From Ruegeria atlantica (GTDB lineage Bacteria > Pseudomonadota > Alphaproteobacteria > Rhodobacterales > Rhodobacteraceae), in the NCBI RefSeq assembly GCF_001458195.1, contig NZ_CYPU01000017.1:55484-119483 (forward strand): a DNA stretch of 64,000 nucleotides, read 5' to 3'. The position numbers and the translations under genes were made by a program. The notes below the pieces were generated by a model. That model did no database searches, was not told the origin of the DNA, and saw only the letters and a program-made list of their open reading frames with translations. Below, one piece after another: positions 1-9,293 of this stretch (the stretch's first letter is position 1; every line of letters starts with the position of its first letter).

Positions 1-1857
1 GACCTCGTCGCTCTTGTCGGCATAGCGGAACTCGCTGTCGGCGTAGCGGTTGATCTCTTGCATCACCATTTCCACCGTGATCGGCTGGCGCAGGTCCTCG
101 ATCATAGCCTTTTTGGTGTCGTAGTCGCGGAACAGGAACAGGTCGGGGTTTTCCATCCATTCGTCGGGCAGTTCGAAATCCATCGCGCGGACCTTGACGG
201 CATCGGTGATGTTCTTGATCGCGCGGCCGGTAAAGCGCTCATCCGCCTGCTGGATTGCCTTGAGATAGGTGCCCATCTTGGCAATCGTATCCATCTGGCC
301 GATATCGCCGGAGACCCGGTCATAGACCTGCAGCAGAGTCTCTTCGTGCGGGCGGGAATGACTTTCGAAACTGGCAGCGACAGCCTTTTTGATTTCCTGC
401 GCGGCATAGGCCTCGTGTTCGCCCAGCGGGATGTCGTGATTGCGGCCCATCAGCAGGTGCAGGATATCGATGTAATCCTCGCGCGTCTGCGGCCCGTCAA
501 CCAGGAACCGCGCGCCCGCCCGTTGACGCAAGGCGTCGTCCACATTCTCGGGGTAATTCGAGAACATGCCAAAGGTACAATTGCCGCGCACGACAGTGTT
601 GGCACCCGCAAAGCTCTCCATCAGCACGGCGGTGATTTCCAGCTGACCGGCTGACGACTGCCGGTCGCCGCGTTTGCCCGCAAGCTGGTCGATGTCGTCA
701 ATGGTGCCAAAGCCGATGACCGAGGGGTCGATGATCGTGTTGATAAAGGCCTTGGCATTCTGGCCGGATTTGCCCTGATAGCTGTCGATATTGTCGGTGC
801 TCAGGTTCTGGTAGCGGAACGGATAGCCCGCGTTCTGGCAATAGTCGTTGATCAGCCCGGCCATCATCTGGATCAGAGTGGTTTTACCGGTGCCCGGCTT
901 GCCGTCGCCCATGAAGGTAAAGATGAACCCGCCGAGTTCCGCAAACGGGTTCAGGCGGCGGTCGAAATCATAAGCCATCACCATCTTGGCCAGCTTCATG
1001 GCCTGATACTTGGCGATATGGTTGCCGACCACCTCGTTCGGTTTCTTGAACGTCATGGTCAGGGTGGTGGATTTGGCCTTGGAGGCCGGTTCGAACCCCC
1101 GGATCGTCAGATCATCAGCCTCGATGTGCCATGCGGCGTTCTGGAACGGGGCCAGATGGCCTGCTGACTGCGCGCGCAGGGCCGACTTTTCCATTAGTTG
1201 TTCGGCATAGGCACTAGTGGCCGCGATCAGGTGGGCATCGTCGGGGGCGTGTTTTGCTAGTGTCTGGTCCAGCTCCCACAGTGCGCCGTGCAGGGCGAGT
1301 TGGCCGTTGTCGGTCAAGACCTCTTCGACCTCACCGATATCGACAGTGGTCTCTCCAAGATGCGAGGACATCAAGTACGCCAGCGCATTGCCGAAGGTGT
1401 GCGAGGTGATCAGCGCCTCGGCCGTCAGCAGTTCCGAGAATTCGGTCTTGCGCGCGGCGGGCAAGTCTCCAGCCAAATTCGCGCGTTTCAGATCAGCCAG
1501 CGAGGTCTGTTGCGCATAGGTCTCAGCCACAGCCAAGGCGATGGCAATGGCGCGGCGGATGGCCTGCTGCGTGGTCGCCTGAGGTGGTGAAACCAGCGTA
1601 TCGCCATCATCCGAGGCTTCGATCCGTTCGACCAGATGCACTCCGGCTGCGCGCACGGTTCGGCGTGTCACCAGCCCCGGCGTCGTGGAGCGAAACCGCC
1701 GCCCAGTTGAAACGCCCGGAGACCGTTCGGTCGCCACCTCAACAGGTTTGGCAATCCGCGGCGCGTGTTCGAAACCGTTCAACAAGGCGGTCGCTGCCGG
1801 ATAATGCTTGCGAATATCGTCTTCGCGCAATTCCATCTGATCTGACGTCAAACTCAT
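1..1857 (-). CDS. AAA-family ATPase, C-terminus cut by the window edge
   Basis: The reading frame is open from an ATG at 1857 leftward through base 1, giving 619 codons with no stop, so the gene continues outside the window. The first ~250 residues match nothing I recognise. A Walker A motif (GDGKPGTGKTT) lies near residues 317-327 and a Walker B-like hydrophobic strand ending TIDDID near 379-388, followed by conserved arginines (LRQRAGAR) that could supply the arginine finger. It is therefore an AAA/AAA+ nucleotide hydrolase; the substrate is unknown. It starts 53 nt after the 372-aa unknown gene and is probably the last visible gene of a four-gene unit with a coiled-coil protein and a membrane protein. 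The ATPase call is firm; the biological role is not known. Confidence 0.85.
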   Translation of the reverse strand, partial: MSLTSDQMELREDDIRKHYPAATALLNGFEHAPRIAKPVEVATERSPGVSTGRRFRSTTPGLVTRRTVRAAGVHLVERIEASDDGDTLVSPPQATTQQAIRRAIAIALAVAETYAQQTSLADLKRANLAGDLPAARKTEFSELLTAEALITSHTFGNALAYLMSSHLGETTVDIGEVEEVLTDNGQLALHGALWELDQTLAKHAPDDAHLIAATSAYAEQLMEKSALRAQSAGHLAPFQNAAWHIEADDLTIRGFEPASKAKSTTLTMTFKKPNEVVGNHIAKYQAMKLAKMVMAYDFDRRLNPFAELGGFIFTFMGDGKPGTGKTTLIQMMAGLINDYCQNAGYPFRYQNLSTDNIDSYQGKSGQNAKAFINTIIDPSVIGFGTIDDIDQLAGKRGDRQSSAGQLEITAVLMESFAGANTVVRGNCTFGMFSNYPENVDDALRQRAGARFLVDGPQTREDYIDILHLLMGRNHDIPLGEHEAYAAQEIKKAVAASFESHSRPHEETLLQVYDRVSGDIGQMDTIAKMGTYLKAIQQADERFTGRAIKNITDAVKVRAMDFELPDEWMENPDLFLFRDYDTKKAMIEDLRQPITVEMVMQEINRYADSEFRYADKSDEV

Positions 1858-1860
1858 TTC

Positions 1861-1910
1861 AAAACCGCCCTTGCTTCATCTTTTCAAAAATACTCCCGCC
1901 GGAGGCCAAA
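1861..1910 (-). repeat. Possible dispersed intergenic element of roseobacters
   Basis: The 53-nt gap upstream of the AAA ATPase contains, on the minus strand, CCTCCGGCGGGAGTATTTTT followed by an A/G-rich tail. The CTCC/GGAG arms form a short hairpin followed by a T-run. From memory, similar strings occur downstream of many genes in Rhodobacteraceae genomes. Only one copy was noticed in this window, so its repeat status rests on recall, not on the sequence. It could also act as a partial terminator between the 372-aa gene and the ATPase. Confidence 0.3.
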
Positions 1911-3029
1911 CTAATAGCGCAGCACCTGCCCGCTCTTGCTGACCACGAATTTGCGCACATCCCCAAATCCCGGTGGGTTGCGTTCAGCCAGCACCTGAAA
2001 TGGACGTTGGGGCAGGATGATCGACCGTTGGGTGCGCGTAGCCCCGGTCTCGGCCCCCTGTCCGCCGAACGGGTCCAGCGCAAAAACCTCGCGCTCGACT
2101 GTGGAAAACCACCCGGCGCGTTCTTCGATCACCTCTTCGCTGTCCAGCTCTTCGGTGGTCCAGGCCAGTGCCCAGTCCTGACCCTGCGGTGCCTGTGCGT
2201 CCTCAAGCACCTGCCGCAACGGGCCGGTTTGCTCGGTATAGGCCGAGGAATACATCGGCCCCACATGGATGCGGCGCAGGTGTTTGGGGTGTAGGTCGTC
2301 GAAGTCCTGATCAAATCCCTTGGCGATGGTCACCAGTTTCAGCCCGCCCAAAGACTGCGCCATCAGATGCGCCTGCACTTCGGGCCAGCGGCGCTGGTCT
2401 TTGGGTAAGGCTGTCTTGCCGCTGTCCTCAAGCTGCATCAGGTAGATGACCGGCAGGTTGATCTGACTGTCATATACCGCCCAGTGGATCATGAATTTGC
2501 GCCGCTCGCCTTCATTCCCGATCCAGTGGCATTCGGGATCGTTGCGGGCCCAGAACAGCTCTCCCTTTAGCAACTCCTCGTAATAGAGCCTTTGGGACAG
2601 GGCGAATTGCAGCTTGGTCGGGATTTCCTGATCGCCAATGATCGTCCGTACCATGTCGGTTTTCAGGTCATCTTCCGAGGGCATATTCGCCAGATGCACC
2701 TGCGCCTGCTGCGCGTCATTGGCCATGGTCAGCAGTTCGGCCGCCACCGGAAATCCGCTGTCGCGCTTGTCCATGGCGAGGCTGCCAAAGAACCGTCCGG
2801 TATCGCGCCCGACCAGCAGGTATTTCATGGAAAGCGCGCGGAAGGTGTAGAGCAGTCCCGAGAGGTAGCGCGATACGATCCGCACCTCTTGCTTGCTGAT
2901 CGCGCCCTCCGCCTCCATCGTCGCGGCCACGCGCAACAAGTGAACGGTGATCACCTCGAATTTTCGAAAATAGCGGCGCGAGGAGAAGGTGTCGGTTAGT
3001 CCCACATGGTCTTTAGTGGGGTCAATCAT
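1911..3029 (-). CDS. Conserved hypothetical protein, 372 aa
   Basis: I do not recognise the family. The protein is soluble-looking, with no signal peptide or clear membrane span. It begins with an ATG whose first bases overlap the stop of the upstream small membrane-protein gene (ATGA, 3026-3029), indicating translational coupling. The N-terminal third is helix-rich; the middle has aromatic-rich segments (LSQRLYYEELL, HWAVYDSQINLP); the C-terminal part contains an acidic TTEELDSEEVIEE stretch and a basic end. Its tight coupling to a coiled-coil protein, a membrane protein and an AAA ATPase suggests it acts in one complex with them, possibly at the membrane, but that is inferred from layout only. 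Confidence 0.75.
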   Translation of the reverse strand: MIDPTKDHVGLTDTFSSRRYFRKFEVITVHLLRVAATMEAEGAISKQEVRIVSRYLSGLLYTFRALSMKYLLVGRDTGRFFGSLAMDKRDSGFPVAAELLTMANDAQQAQVHLANMPSEDDLKTDMVRTIIGDQEIPTKLQFALSQRLYYEELLKGELFWARNDPECHWIGNEGERRKFMIHWAVYDSQINLPVIYLMQLEDSGKTALPKDQRRWPEVQAHLMAQSLGGLKLVTIAKGFDQDFDDLHPKHLRRIHVGPMYSSAYTEQTGPLRQVLEDAQAPQGQDWALAWTTEELDSEEVIEERAGWFSTVEREVFALDPFGGQGAETGATRTQRSIILPQRPFQVLAERNPPGFGDVRKFVVSKSGQVLRY

Positions 3030-3343
3030 GCATCACCGCCACCAAAACCACCTAGGTCCGGGCCAGGTGACTGACTGCCGTCGCTTTGGACATTAGTTGG
3101 CACACTGTTAATTCCTTGCGATCTGCGAAACATTTCCAGTCGATAGCCCGACCACAAAGCACCGAGAACACCAACGCCACTCAAAAGGTAAAACCCATTC
3201 GCCATCATCGTCAGAAAACAGATGAGGAAAACGAGGCCAATTGCACCCCAAACAAGCTCACCGTTCCGTTCTACCCAAGTCTTGTCTTTGTCTTGCTCTA
3301 AGAAAAATGGCATTCGTCGCAACCACTCTTTTTTACCCACCAT
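3026..3343 (-). CDS. Small membrane protein, 105 aa
   Basis: The chosen ATG (first base 3343, MVGKKEW...) overlaps the last 11 nt of the coiled-coil gene; an in-frame longer reading exists but lies entirely inside the upstream gene and has a low-complexity Arg-rich translation. The protein has a charged N-terminal part (KDKTWVERN), then two closely spaced hydrophobic segments (about residues 29-65, LVWGAIGLVFLICFL and FYLLSGVGVLGALW) likely to form a membrane hairpin, and a Gly/Ser/Pro-rich tail ending GGFGGGDA. Its stop overlaps the next start by 4 nt. It could anchor the neighbouring coiled-coil protein and ATPase to the inner membrane. The family is not recognised. Confidence 0.65.
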   Translation of the reverse strand: MVGKKEWLRRMPFFLEQDKDKTWVERNGELVWGAIGLVFLICFLTMMANGFYLLSGVGVLGALWSGYRLEMFRRSQGINSVPTNVQSDGSQSPGPDLGGFGGGDA

Positions 3344-4412
3344 ACAAATTCTTATCATGCTTCTCGACAATCGAGGCGAAGCGACGGGCAAAGCGTTCAT
3401 CCGCCTTGGCCTTTTTCTCCAGCACATCACGGGCAAAGACCATGTGGTCCTCATGCGCCTCAAGCATGTCGGCCATTTTCTGGTTGGTCGCGGTGCCGAT
3501 GGCGGCCATTGCCGTCTGCGCCTCTTGGTCGGTCTGCACGCCGATCTCGTTGATGCGGTGGGCCACGTCCTGCTGTTGCGCGGTTTTCAGCGATTTGGTC
3601 AGGGCGTCATACAGCACCACACGCTGTTGCGTGTCTGTCTGCAGCTTGTTGATCAGCACCATCTGTGTCGCGGCCTGGTTCTGTAGGGAGTCGACCCAGG
3701 TCTTGCCCTTTTCGATATAGCGCTCCAGCGTTTGTGACTTGGCCAGCTTGACCTGCTCTTCCTGAACCTTGGCATTGTATTGCTTGTTCAGCTCGGCCAG
3801 TTCGGTTTCCAGCTGCGTGCGCGCGGCGGCGTCCTGTTCGACACTGATCTTGTTTTCCAGAGTGATAATCGTCGGATCCATATCCTGAATCTCAGCCCGC
3901 AGCGCCTCTAGTTCAGCAACAGTAGCCTCGCGGTCGTCCAGCGTACCGGTCAGGTTTTCCTCGACCTTCACCCGCTGTTCTTCCAACACGGATAGCTGCC
4001 CTTGCAGCAATTGAACGATTACGTCGGATTTGGCGATCAGGTCCTGCAGCTTGTCGTCGATATTGGCGGTGCGCATGCGCTCCTGCCGCATCGATTCAGA
4101 CTTGCCCTTGGAGAAGATGCCGACAAACGTCTCCCACCCGGATTTCGAGCGCATCTCGTCGAAATCCTTGGAAAAGGCGCTGGTGACGTCGTCCAGACCC
4201 ATGATCAGCTCGGCGATATTGGCGTTCATCACCTCGGTATGGGCGTGCACATCCTCAAGCGTGGCGTTTTCGATGTCGATGTCGGCCTCGGCAGAGCCGA
4301 TCTTAGAACGCGCGGCTTCAATCCGGGATGTCAGCCCTTCGATCTGAGACTGGCTTTCGCGCACTTTTTGCTGCGTTTCCTCAATCAACGCATCAAACTG
4401 CTGGTTCGACAT
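3333..4412 (-). CDS. Coiled-coil protein, 359 aa (faint TelA/PspA-like character)
   Basis: The start is the ATG at 4412 (MSNQQFDALIEE...), preceded by AGGA-type ribosome-binding bases; an in-frame extension to 4655 would add 81 residues rich in Cys/Phe that look non-coding. Almost the whole protein is predicted heptad-rich helix: residues ~5-60, ~115-220 and ~225-300 are dense in Glu, Gln, Lys and Leu. There is no signal peptide. The composition and length resemble the toxic-anion-resistance protein TelA and phage-shock PspA-type proteins, but I see no diagnostic motif, so the resemblance may reflect coiled coil only. It is the first gene of the four-gene minus-strand unit and is transcribed away from gabD. 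Confidence 0.75.
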   Translation of the reverse strand: MSNQQFDALIEETQQKVRESQSQIEGLTSRIEAARSKIGSAEADIDIENATLEDVHAHTEVMNANIAELIMGLDDVTSAFSKDFDEMRSKSGWETFVGIFSKGKSESMRQERMRTANIDDKLQDLIAKSDVIVQLLQGQLSVLEEQRVKVEENLTGTLDDREATVAELEALRAEIQDMDPTIITLENKISVEQDAAARTQLETELAELNKQYNAKVQEEQVKLAKSQTLERYIEKGKTWVDSLQNQAATQMVLINKLQTDTQQRVVLYDALTKSLKTAQQQDVAHRINEIGVQTDQEAQTAMAAIGTATNQKMADMLEAHEDHMVFARDVLEKKAKADERFARRFASIVEKHDKNLYGG

Positions 4413-4695
4413 CTGTCCTATTCCTTTTTTAATTATGCACCCAACAAGATAGGAGATGTTACGATCATTTACATCCCCTTGGGCATCCAATCCTGTGGAA
4501 CTTTGGCAAACTCCGCCAAAAAAAGATAGGCGGGTTGACACTTTGGCCTCAGATCGCATGAATGCGCTCCGGTAGGCAAAAAACGTCACGTTTACCATAC
4601 GAAAACTGGATTGATCTGACCCCACGGGTGGCCATAGACAATCCGGGAGGCACATGTTTGAGTGCTAACAAATTTTTATTGCCGGAGGCTGACCC

Positions 4696-6171
4696 ATGCT
4701 GGACGCGACAACCGACCTGAAATCAATCCTGAAAAACCCCGATCTGCTGGTGACCAAAGCCTATATCGGTGGTCAGTGGGTTGACGGTGACAATGGCACA
4801 TTCGCCGTAACCAACCCGGCACGTGGCGACGTTGTGGCCGAAGTTGCAGACCTGAGCCGCGCACAGGTTGCCGGTGCAATCGCTCAAGCTGAGGCCGCGC
4901 AAAAGGAATGGGCCAAGCTGACCGGCAAGGAACGCGCCGTGATTCTGCGTCGCTGGTACGACCTGATGATGGAAAACGCCGAAGATCTGGGCAAGATCCT
5001 GACCGCCGAGCAAGGCAAGCCGCTGGCCGAGGCCGTTGGCGAGATCGGTTATGGCGCGTCATTCATCGAGTTCTTCGGCGAAGAGGCCAAGCGCGTTTAT
5101 GGCGAGACGATCCCGGGCCATCAGCGCGACAAGCGGATCATGGTGCTGAAACAGCCGATTGGCGTTGCCGCATCGATCACGCCCTGGAACTTCCCCAATG
5201 CGATGATCACCCGCAAGGCAGCTCCGGCACTGGCGGCAGGCTGCGCCTTTGTTGCGCGCCCGGCCAAGGAAACACCGCTGTCCGCATTGGTCATGGGCGT
5301 TCTGGCCGAACAGGCTGGCATCCCGGCTGGCGTGTTTAACGTATTGCCGTCCTCCAGCGCCAGCGAGATTGGCAAGGAATTCTGCGAAAACCCCGGCGTG
5401 CGCAAGCTGACCTTTACCGGCTCGACCGAAGTGGGTCGCATCCTGCTGAAACAGGCCGCTGATCAGGTGATGAAATGCTCGATGGAACTGGGCGGCAACG
5501 CGCCGTTCATCGTGTTTGACGATGCCGATCTGGATGCAGCCGTTGAAGGCGCGATGATGTGCAAGTTCCGCAATAACGGCCAGACCTGCGTCTGCGCCAA
5601 CCGGATCTATGTGCAGGCGGGCGTGTACGATGAATTCGCGGCCAAACTGAAAGCCGCCGTCGAAGCGCTGAAAATCGGTGACGGTCTGGCCGATGGCACC
5701 ACCACCGGTCCGCTGATCAACGAAGAAGCGGTCGCCAAGGTCGAGGAACACATCAAAGACGTCACCGACAAGGGCGGCGCGGTTCTGACCGGAGGTCTGC
5801 CGCATGATCTGGGCGGCACCTTCTTCCAGCCCACCATCGTGACCGGCGTGACGCAGGACATGATGGTGGCGCAGGACGAGACCTTTGGCCCGCTGGCGCC
5901 CCTGTTCAAGTTCGAAGACGAGGATGACGTGATCGCAATGGCCAACGACACGATCTTTGGTCTGGCTTCGTACTTTTACGCCAAGGACCTCAGCCGCGTC
6001 TACAAAGTGGCCGAGGCGCTGGAATACGGCATCGTTGGTGTGAACACCGGCATCATCTCGACCGAGCTTGGCCCGTTTGGTGGCGTCAAACAGTCCGGCC
6101 TGGGCCGCGAAGGCAGCCATCACGGCATGGAAGACTATCTTGAAATGAAGTACGTCTGCCTGTCGGTCTGA
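4696..6171 (+). CDS. gabD: NAD(P)-dependent succinate-semialdehyde dehydrogenase
   Basis: This 491-aa protein oxidises succinate semialdehyde to succinate, the last step of GABA degradation, in the cytoplasm. It has the ALDH signatures: PWNFP near residue 163, the cofactor loop FTGSTEVG, the catalytic-Glu motif MELGGNAP and the catalytic Cys in NNGQTCVCANR, followed by ETFGPLAP and the C-terminal FGGVKQSGLGREG. Length fits the GabD family (about 480-490 aa). The ATG at 4696 follows GGAGG at a good distance. It stands alone, divergent from the coiled-coil gene, and ends at a hairpin terminator. No GABA transaminase is nearby, so the physiological substrate could be another semialdehyde. Confidence 0.92.
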   Translation: MLDATTDLKSILKNPDLLVTKAYIGGQWVDGDNGTFAVTNPARGDVVAEVADLSRAQVAGAIAQAEAAQKEWAKLTGKERAVILRRWYDLMMENAEDLGKILTAEQGKPLAEAVGEIGYGASFIEFFGEEAKRVYGETIPGHQRDKRIMVLKQPIGVAASITPWNFPNAMITRKAAPALAAGCAFVARPAKETPLSALVMGVLAEQAGIPAGVFNVLPSSSASEIGKEFCENPGVRKLTFTGSTEVGRILLKQAADQVMKCSMELGGNAPFIVFDDADLDAAVEGAMMCKFRNNGQTCVCANRIYVQAGVYDEFAAKLKAAVEALKIGDGLADGTTTGPLINEEAVAKVEEHIKDVTDKGGAVLTGGLPHDLGGTFFQPTIVTGVTQDMMVAQDETFGPLAPLFKFEDEDDVIAMANDTIFGLASYFYAKDLSRVYKVAEALEYGIVGVNTGIISTELGPFGGVKQSGLGREGSHHGMEDYLEMKYVCLSV

Positions 6172-6179
6172 TCTGAAAA

Positions 6180-6204
6180 GGCCCCGGTGCTGCGCGCCGG
6201 GGCC
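6180..6204 (+). terminator. Hairpin after gabD
   Basis: An 8-bp perfect stem GGCCCCGG/CCGGGGCC lies 8 nt after the gabD stop. The downstream T-run is weak (ATTACGTTTG), so termination may be partial. Confidence 0.65.
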
Positions 6205-6211
6205 ATTACGT

Positions 6212-6251
6212 TTGTCACAAAACTGCAAACAAACCGTCACATCCCTGCAAT
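6212..6251 (+). promoter_or_regulatory. Pho-box-like array of four 7-bp units at 11-bp spacing
   Basis: Four units sit exactly 11 bp apart: TTGTCAC (6212), CTGCAAA (6223), CCGTCAC (6234), CTGCAAT (6245). This is the layout of PhoB sites, whose consensus is CTGTCAY repeated with 4-bp spacers. The array ends 48 bp before the start of a phytase-like secreted protein, a typical phosphate-starvation target. Individual units are degenerate, so the call rests on the spacing and context. Confidence 0.6.
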
Positions 6252-6299
6252 GACCCGCGTTCATCCCCCTCTCATCCAAGTGAGAGAGGATACCACCCG

Positions 6300-8482
6300 A
6301 TGTCATTGCGCTGTGTCTGCCTGACATCTGCCCTTGCCCTGACTGCCGGTCAGGCAGCGGCAGAAATGAATTTCAACCGAATTGCGTCTTTCCCCGTCGT
6401 CAAAAATATGGCCGAGGGGGCGGATACCACCCGCGAAACCTCGCCCGAGATCATCGCGGCGACTGCTGATGGCATGACGCTGGTCTATACGGACAGCCCG
6501 CTGGGTATGATTGGTATGGTCGATATCACCGACCCCGCGAACCCCGCGCCACTGGGTGCGATGGACGTGGGTGGTGAGCCAACATCCGTGGGGATTGTTG
6601 GCACGACGGCTTTTGTGGGCGTGAACACTTCGGAAAGCTATACTGTCCCTTCGGGCAAGCTGATCTCGGTCGATATTGCGGGCAAGGTGGAAACCGGTGC
6701 CTGTGACCTGGGTGGTCAGCCCGACAGTGTCGCGATTGCCCCGGATGGCAACTTTGTTTCCGTAGCCATCGAGAATGAGCGTGACGAAGACCTGAACGAC
6801 GGGGTCCTCCCTCAGCTGCCTGCCGGAACACTGGCTCTGGTGCCGCTGAAAGACGGCGCATTGGATTGCGCGGGCATGAAGATGGCCTCGCTGACCGGTC
6901 TGGCCGACGTTGCCCCCACCGACCCCGAACCCGAGTTCGTGGACATCAATAGTCTGGGCGAAACTGTCGTCACCCTGCAGGAAAACAACCACATCGCGGT
7001 CGTGGACAAAGACGGCAAGGTGATCAGCCATTTCTCGGCCGGTAGCGTAGACCTGGATGGTATCGACGCCACCGATGAGCGCGGCGCACTGGTTTTCACC
7101 GAAAGTCAGCCGGGCCGTCTGCGTGAACCGGACGCGGTGAAATGGGTCGACGAGAACCACTTCGCACCGCCAACGAAGGCGACTACGAGGGCGGTTCGCG
7201 TGGCTGGACGATCTTCCACAAGGACGGCGCCGTAGTTTACGAAAACGGTACCGGTTTCGAGAAAGCCATCATCCAGATCGGTCACTATCCCGACAAACGC
7301 TCGGACGCCAAAGGTGTTGAGCCTGAAAGTGTGACCGCAGCGACCTTCGGTGACACACCAATGATCTTTGTAGGAGCCGAGCGCGCCTCGGTCGTGGGTG
7401 TCTATGACGCCACCGATCCGGCCAACCCAGTTCTGAAACAGCTGCTGCCTTCAGGCGTTGGTCCCGAAGGTTATGTTGCGATTCCGGAACGTAACCTGCT
7501 GATCTCGGCTAATGAAAAGGACCTGATCGAAGACGGTGGCCCGCGTGCACACGTGATGATCTACGAATATCAGGACGCCCCGGCCACCTATCCGCATCTG
7601 ACGTCCGCAGGCACGGGTGAGCTGATCGGCTGGGGCGCGCTGTCCGGTCTGGTGTCTGATGAGGACGGCATGATCTACGCGGTCAACGACAGCTTTTATG
7701 GCTTCCAGCCTTCGATTTTCAAGATCGACCCCAGCCATAAACCGGCCCGCATTGTGGATGTGATCCGCATCCACCGTCAGGACGGCAACCCGGCACAGAA
7801 GCTGGATCTGGAGGGCATCACGCTGGACGGTAAAGGCGGGTTTTACGTCGCCTCCGAAGGGCGTACGGACCGTGTTATCCCGCATGCGATTTACCACGTG
7901 TCCGCTGATGGCCTGATCAAGGATCGCAAAGGCGAGATCGGCCTGCCACCTGAGCTCATGGCCGTCGAAAAGCGCTTTGGGTTTGAAGGCATCACCCGCG
8001 TTGGCAACACCCTGTGGACGGCCGTTCAGCGCGAATGGAAGGACGGCCCTGAAAACCACGTGAAACTGGTGGCCTACAACCTTGAGACCAAGGAATGGGG
8101 CGCGGTGCACTATCCCAAAGCGGACCCGGAAGAGGGCTGGGTTGGCCTGTCGGAAATCGTGGCCTTTGGCGACCACGTCTATGTCATCGAGCGCGACAAT
8201 CAGCATGACCACCGCGCCGTGACCAAAAAGGTCTACCGTATCCCGCTGTCAGAGATGACCCCGGCCCCGTTAGGCGGTCCCCTGCCCGTGGTCAGCAAGC
8301 AAGAGGTCCGCGACCTGCTGCCTGACCTGACCTCGACCGGTGGCTACGTTCTGGACAAGATCGAAGGCCTGGCCATCCTGCCCTCGGGCGAGGCGTTTGT
8401 GATGACCGACAATGACGGCGTCGACGACGCCTCGGGTGAGACGATGTTCTGGTCGATCGGGTCAGTGACTGGCGGGAACTAA
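6300..8482 (+). pseudogene. Secreted phytase-like (esterase-like) beta-propeller protein, broken by a one-base frameshift
   Basis: The N-terminal frame (6300-7235) starts with a signal peptide (cleavage likely after AGQAAA) and YncE-like propeller repeats; the C-terminal frame (to 8482) continues with the Phytase-like domain, including LDLEGITLDGKGGFYVASEGR-type strands around residues 520-560. The two frames join cleanly if one base is restored near 7164-7168: ...DENHFA reads on into TANEGDYEGGSRGW. The repaired product would be about 727 aa, a full-length member of the family annotated as esterase-like activity of phytase. The upstream Pho-box-like array suggests phosphate regulation. Either the strain has lost the gene recently or the base was dropped in sequencing; the otherwise intact frames fit both. 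Confidence 0.85.
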
Positions 8483-8505
8483 ACTCAACAGGAAAAACAC
8501 AGAAG

Positions 8506-8531
8506 GACCCCGCACGAAATTGTGCGGGGTC
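8506..8531 (+). terminator. Terminator after the phytase-like gene
   Basis: GACCCCGCAC and GTGCGGGGTC form a long stem with a short loop, 23 nt after the stop, followed by ATTTAACTT. Confidence 0.75.
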
Positions 8532-8564
8532 ATTTAACTTCAGACGTAAGCTATGAGCCCAAAG

Positions 8565-9101
8565 CTACCAAAAACGTGTTAACCTGCGCATATGCCACTC
8601 TAGCGTATCAAGTATGTCAACGGATGCATCTGACTCAATTTCCGAGTAAACGGTAGCCTTCATAGCGATAGGCTTATTGTCCCAGTCAAGGCTAAACAAA
8701 GCAGTTTCGAATTCCTTCCGGCTTCCGATGATCTGGCTTGAGCGGAAACCGGAAAGCATGCCAAGCCGTATGCTCCTCGGCTGAGTGTCCAAACACCGAC
8801 CAATGCCTTCAACTACAAGATTTGCGCAGAATAGTTTCCGTTGGTACAGGTAACTTTCTTGAAATCCAGCGAGGTTTTCGTTGCCGCTTACCGGAAAAAC
8901 CTCGATTTACGCCTTAACGGAACCGTCGCATTTCAGGCATTCATACATGACCGTGGATTCAAAGAATGTCACTTCCCATTCACCGTCACGTTCTAAGTTG
9001 CCTATCAAAGAGTGATCGATAAGAAGAGCAAACGGCCCATCATCTGCGTGAGAAATGTGCCCGAGAAATAGTAAAGCAATAAAGATGCAGCGCTTGAGCA
9101 A
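8565..9101 (-). pseudogene. Small secreted protein interrupted by an in-frame TAA
   Basis: A TTG start at 9101, preceded by GGAAG, opens a 64-aa frame with a signal peptide (FIALLFLGHISHA). It stops at a TAA at 8909-8907. The same frame then continues without a further stop for 113 codons (from IEVFPVSGNENL to RRLTRFW, stop at 8565). Read through, it is a single 178-codon exported protein. The simplest explanation is one nonsense change at codon 65 (for example AAA to TAA). Function unknown; two CxxC-like cysteines (YECLKC) lie just before the break. Recent inactivation, sequencing error and recoding are all possible. Confidence 0.6.
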
Positions 9102-9213
9102 ATTGATCTTCCAGTATTTTCAATCGATGGAAACAAGTAACCTTGCTGTGGTCAACAGAATTGGAAACGGCGGCTTTGTCCGCTTAGCGGACCTTCCGGT
9201 TCTACAAAAACAA

Positions 9214-9241
9214 CGCCCCGCGTCTGGAGGAACGCGGGGCG
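9214..9241 (-). terminator. Terminator downstream of hsp20
   Basis: CGCCCCGCGT and ACGCGGGGCG pair perfectly around an 8-nt loop. On the minus strand the stem is followed by GTTGTTTTTG, so it terminates the hsp20 transcript, about 50 nt after its stop. Confidence 0.75.
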
Positions 9242-9293
9242 TATGGTGCGATAATCCAGAGAGGAACGATTATCGCGGCGTATCAAAGTCGCC

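Noticed and set aside
4413..4655. N-terminal extension of the coiled-coil protein (440 aa instead of 359)
   Set aside because: The extra 81 codons are Cys/Phe-rich, unlike the rest, and a ribosome-binding site precedes the internal ATG at 4412.
5059..6327. Long minus-strand open frame (422 codons)
   Set aside because: Antisense to gabD, low-quality composition, no recognisable motif.
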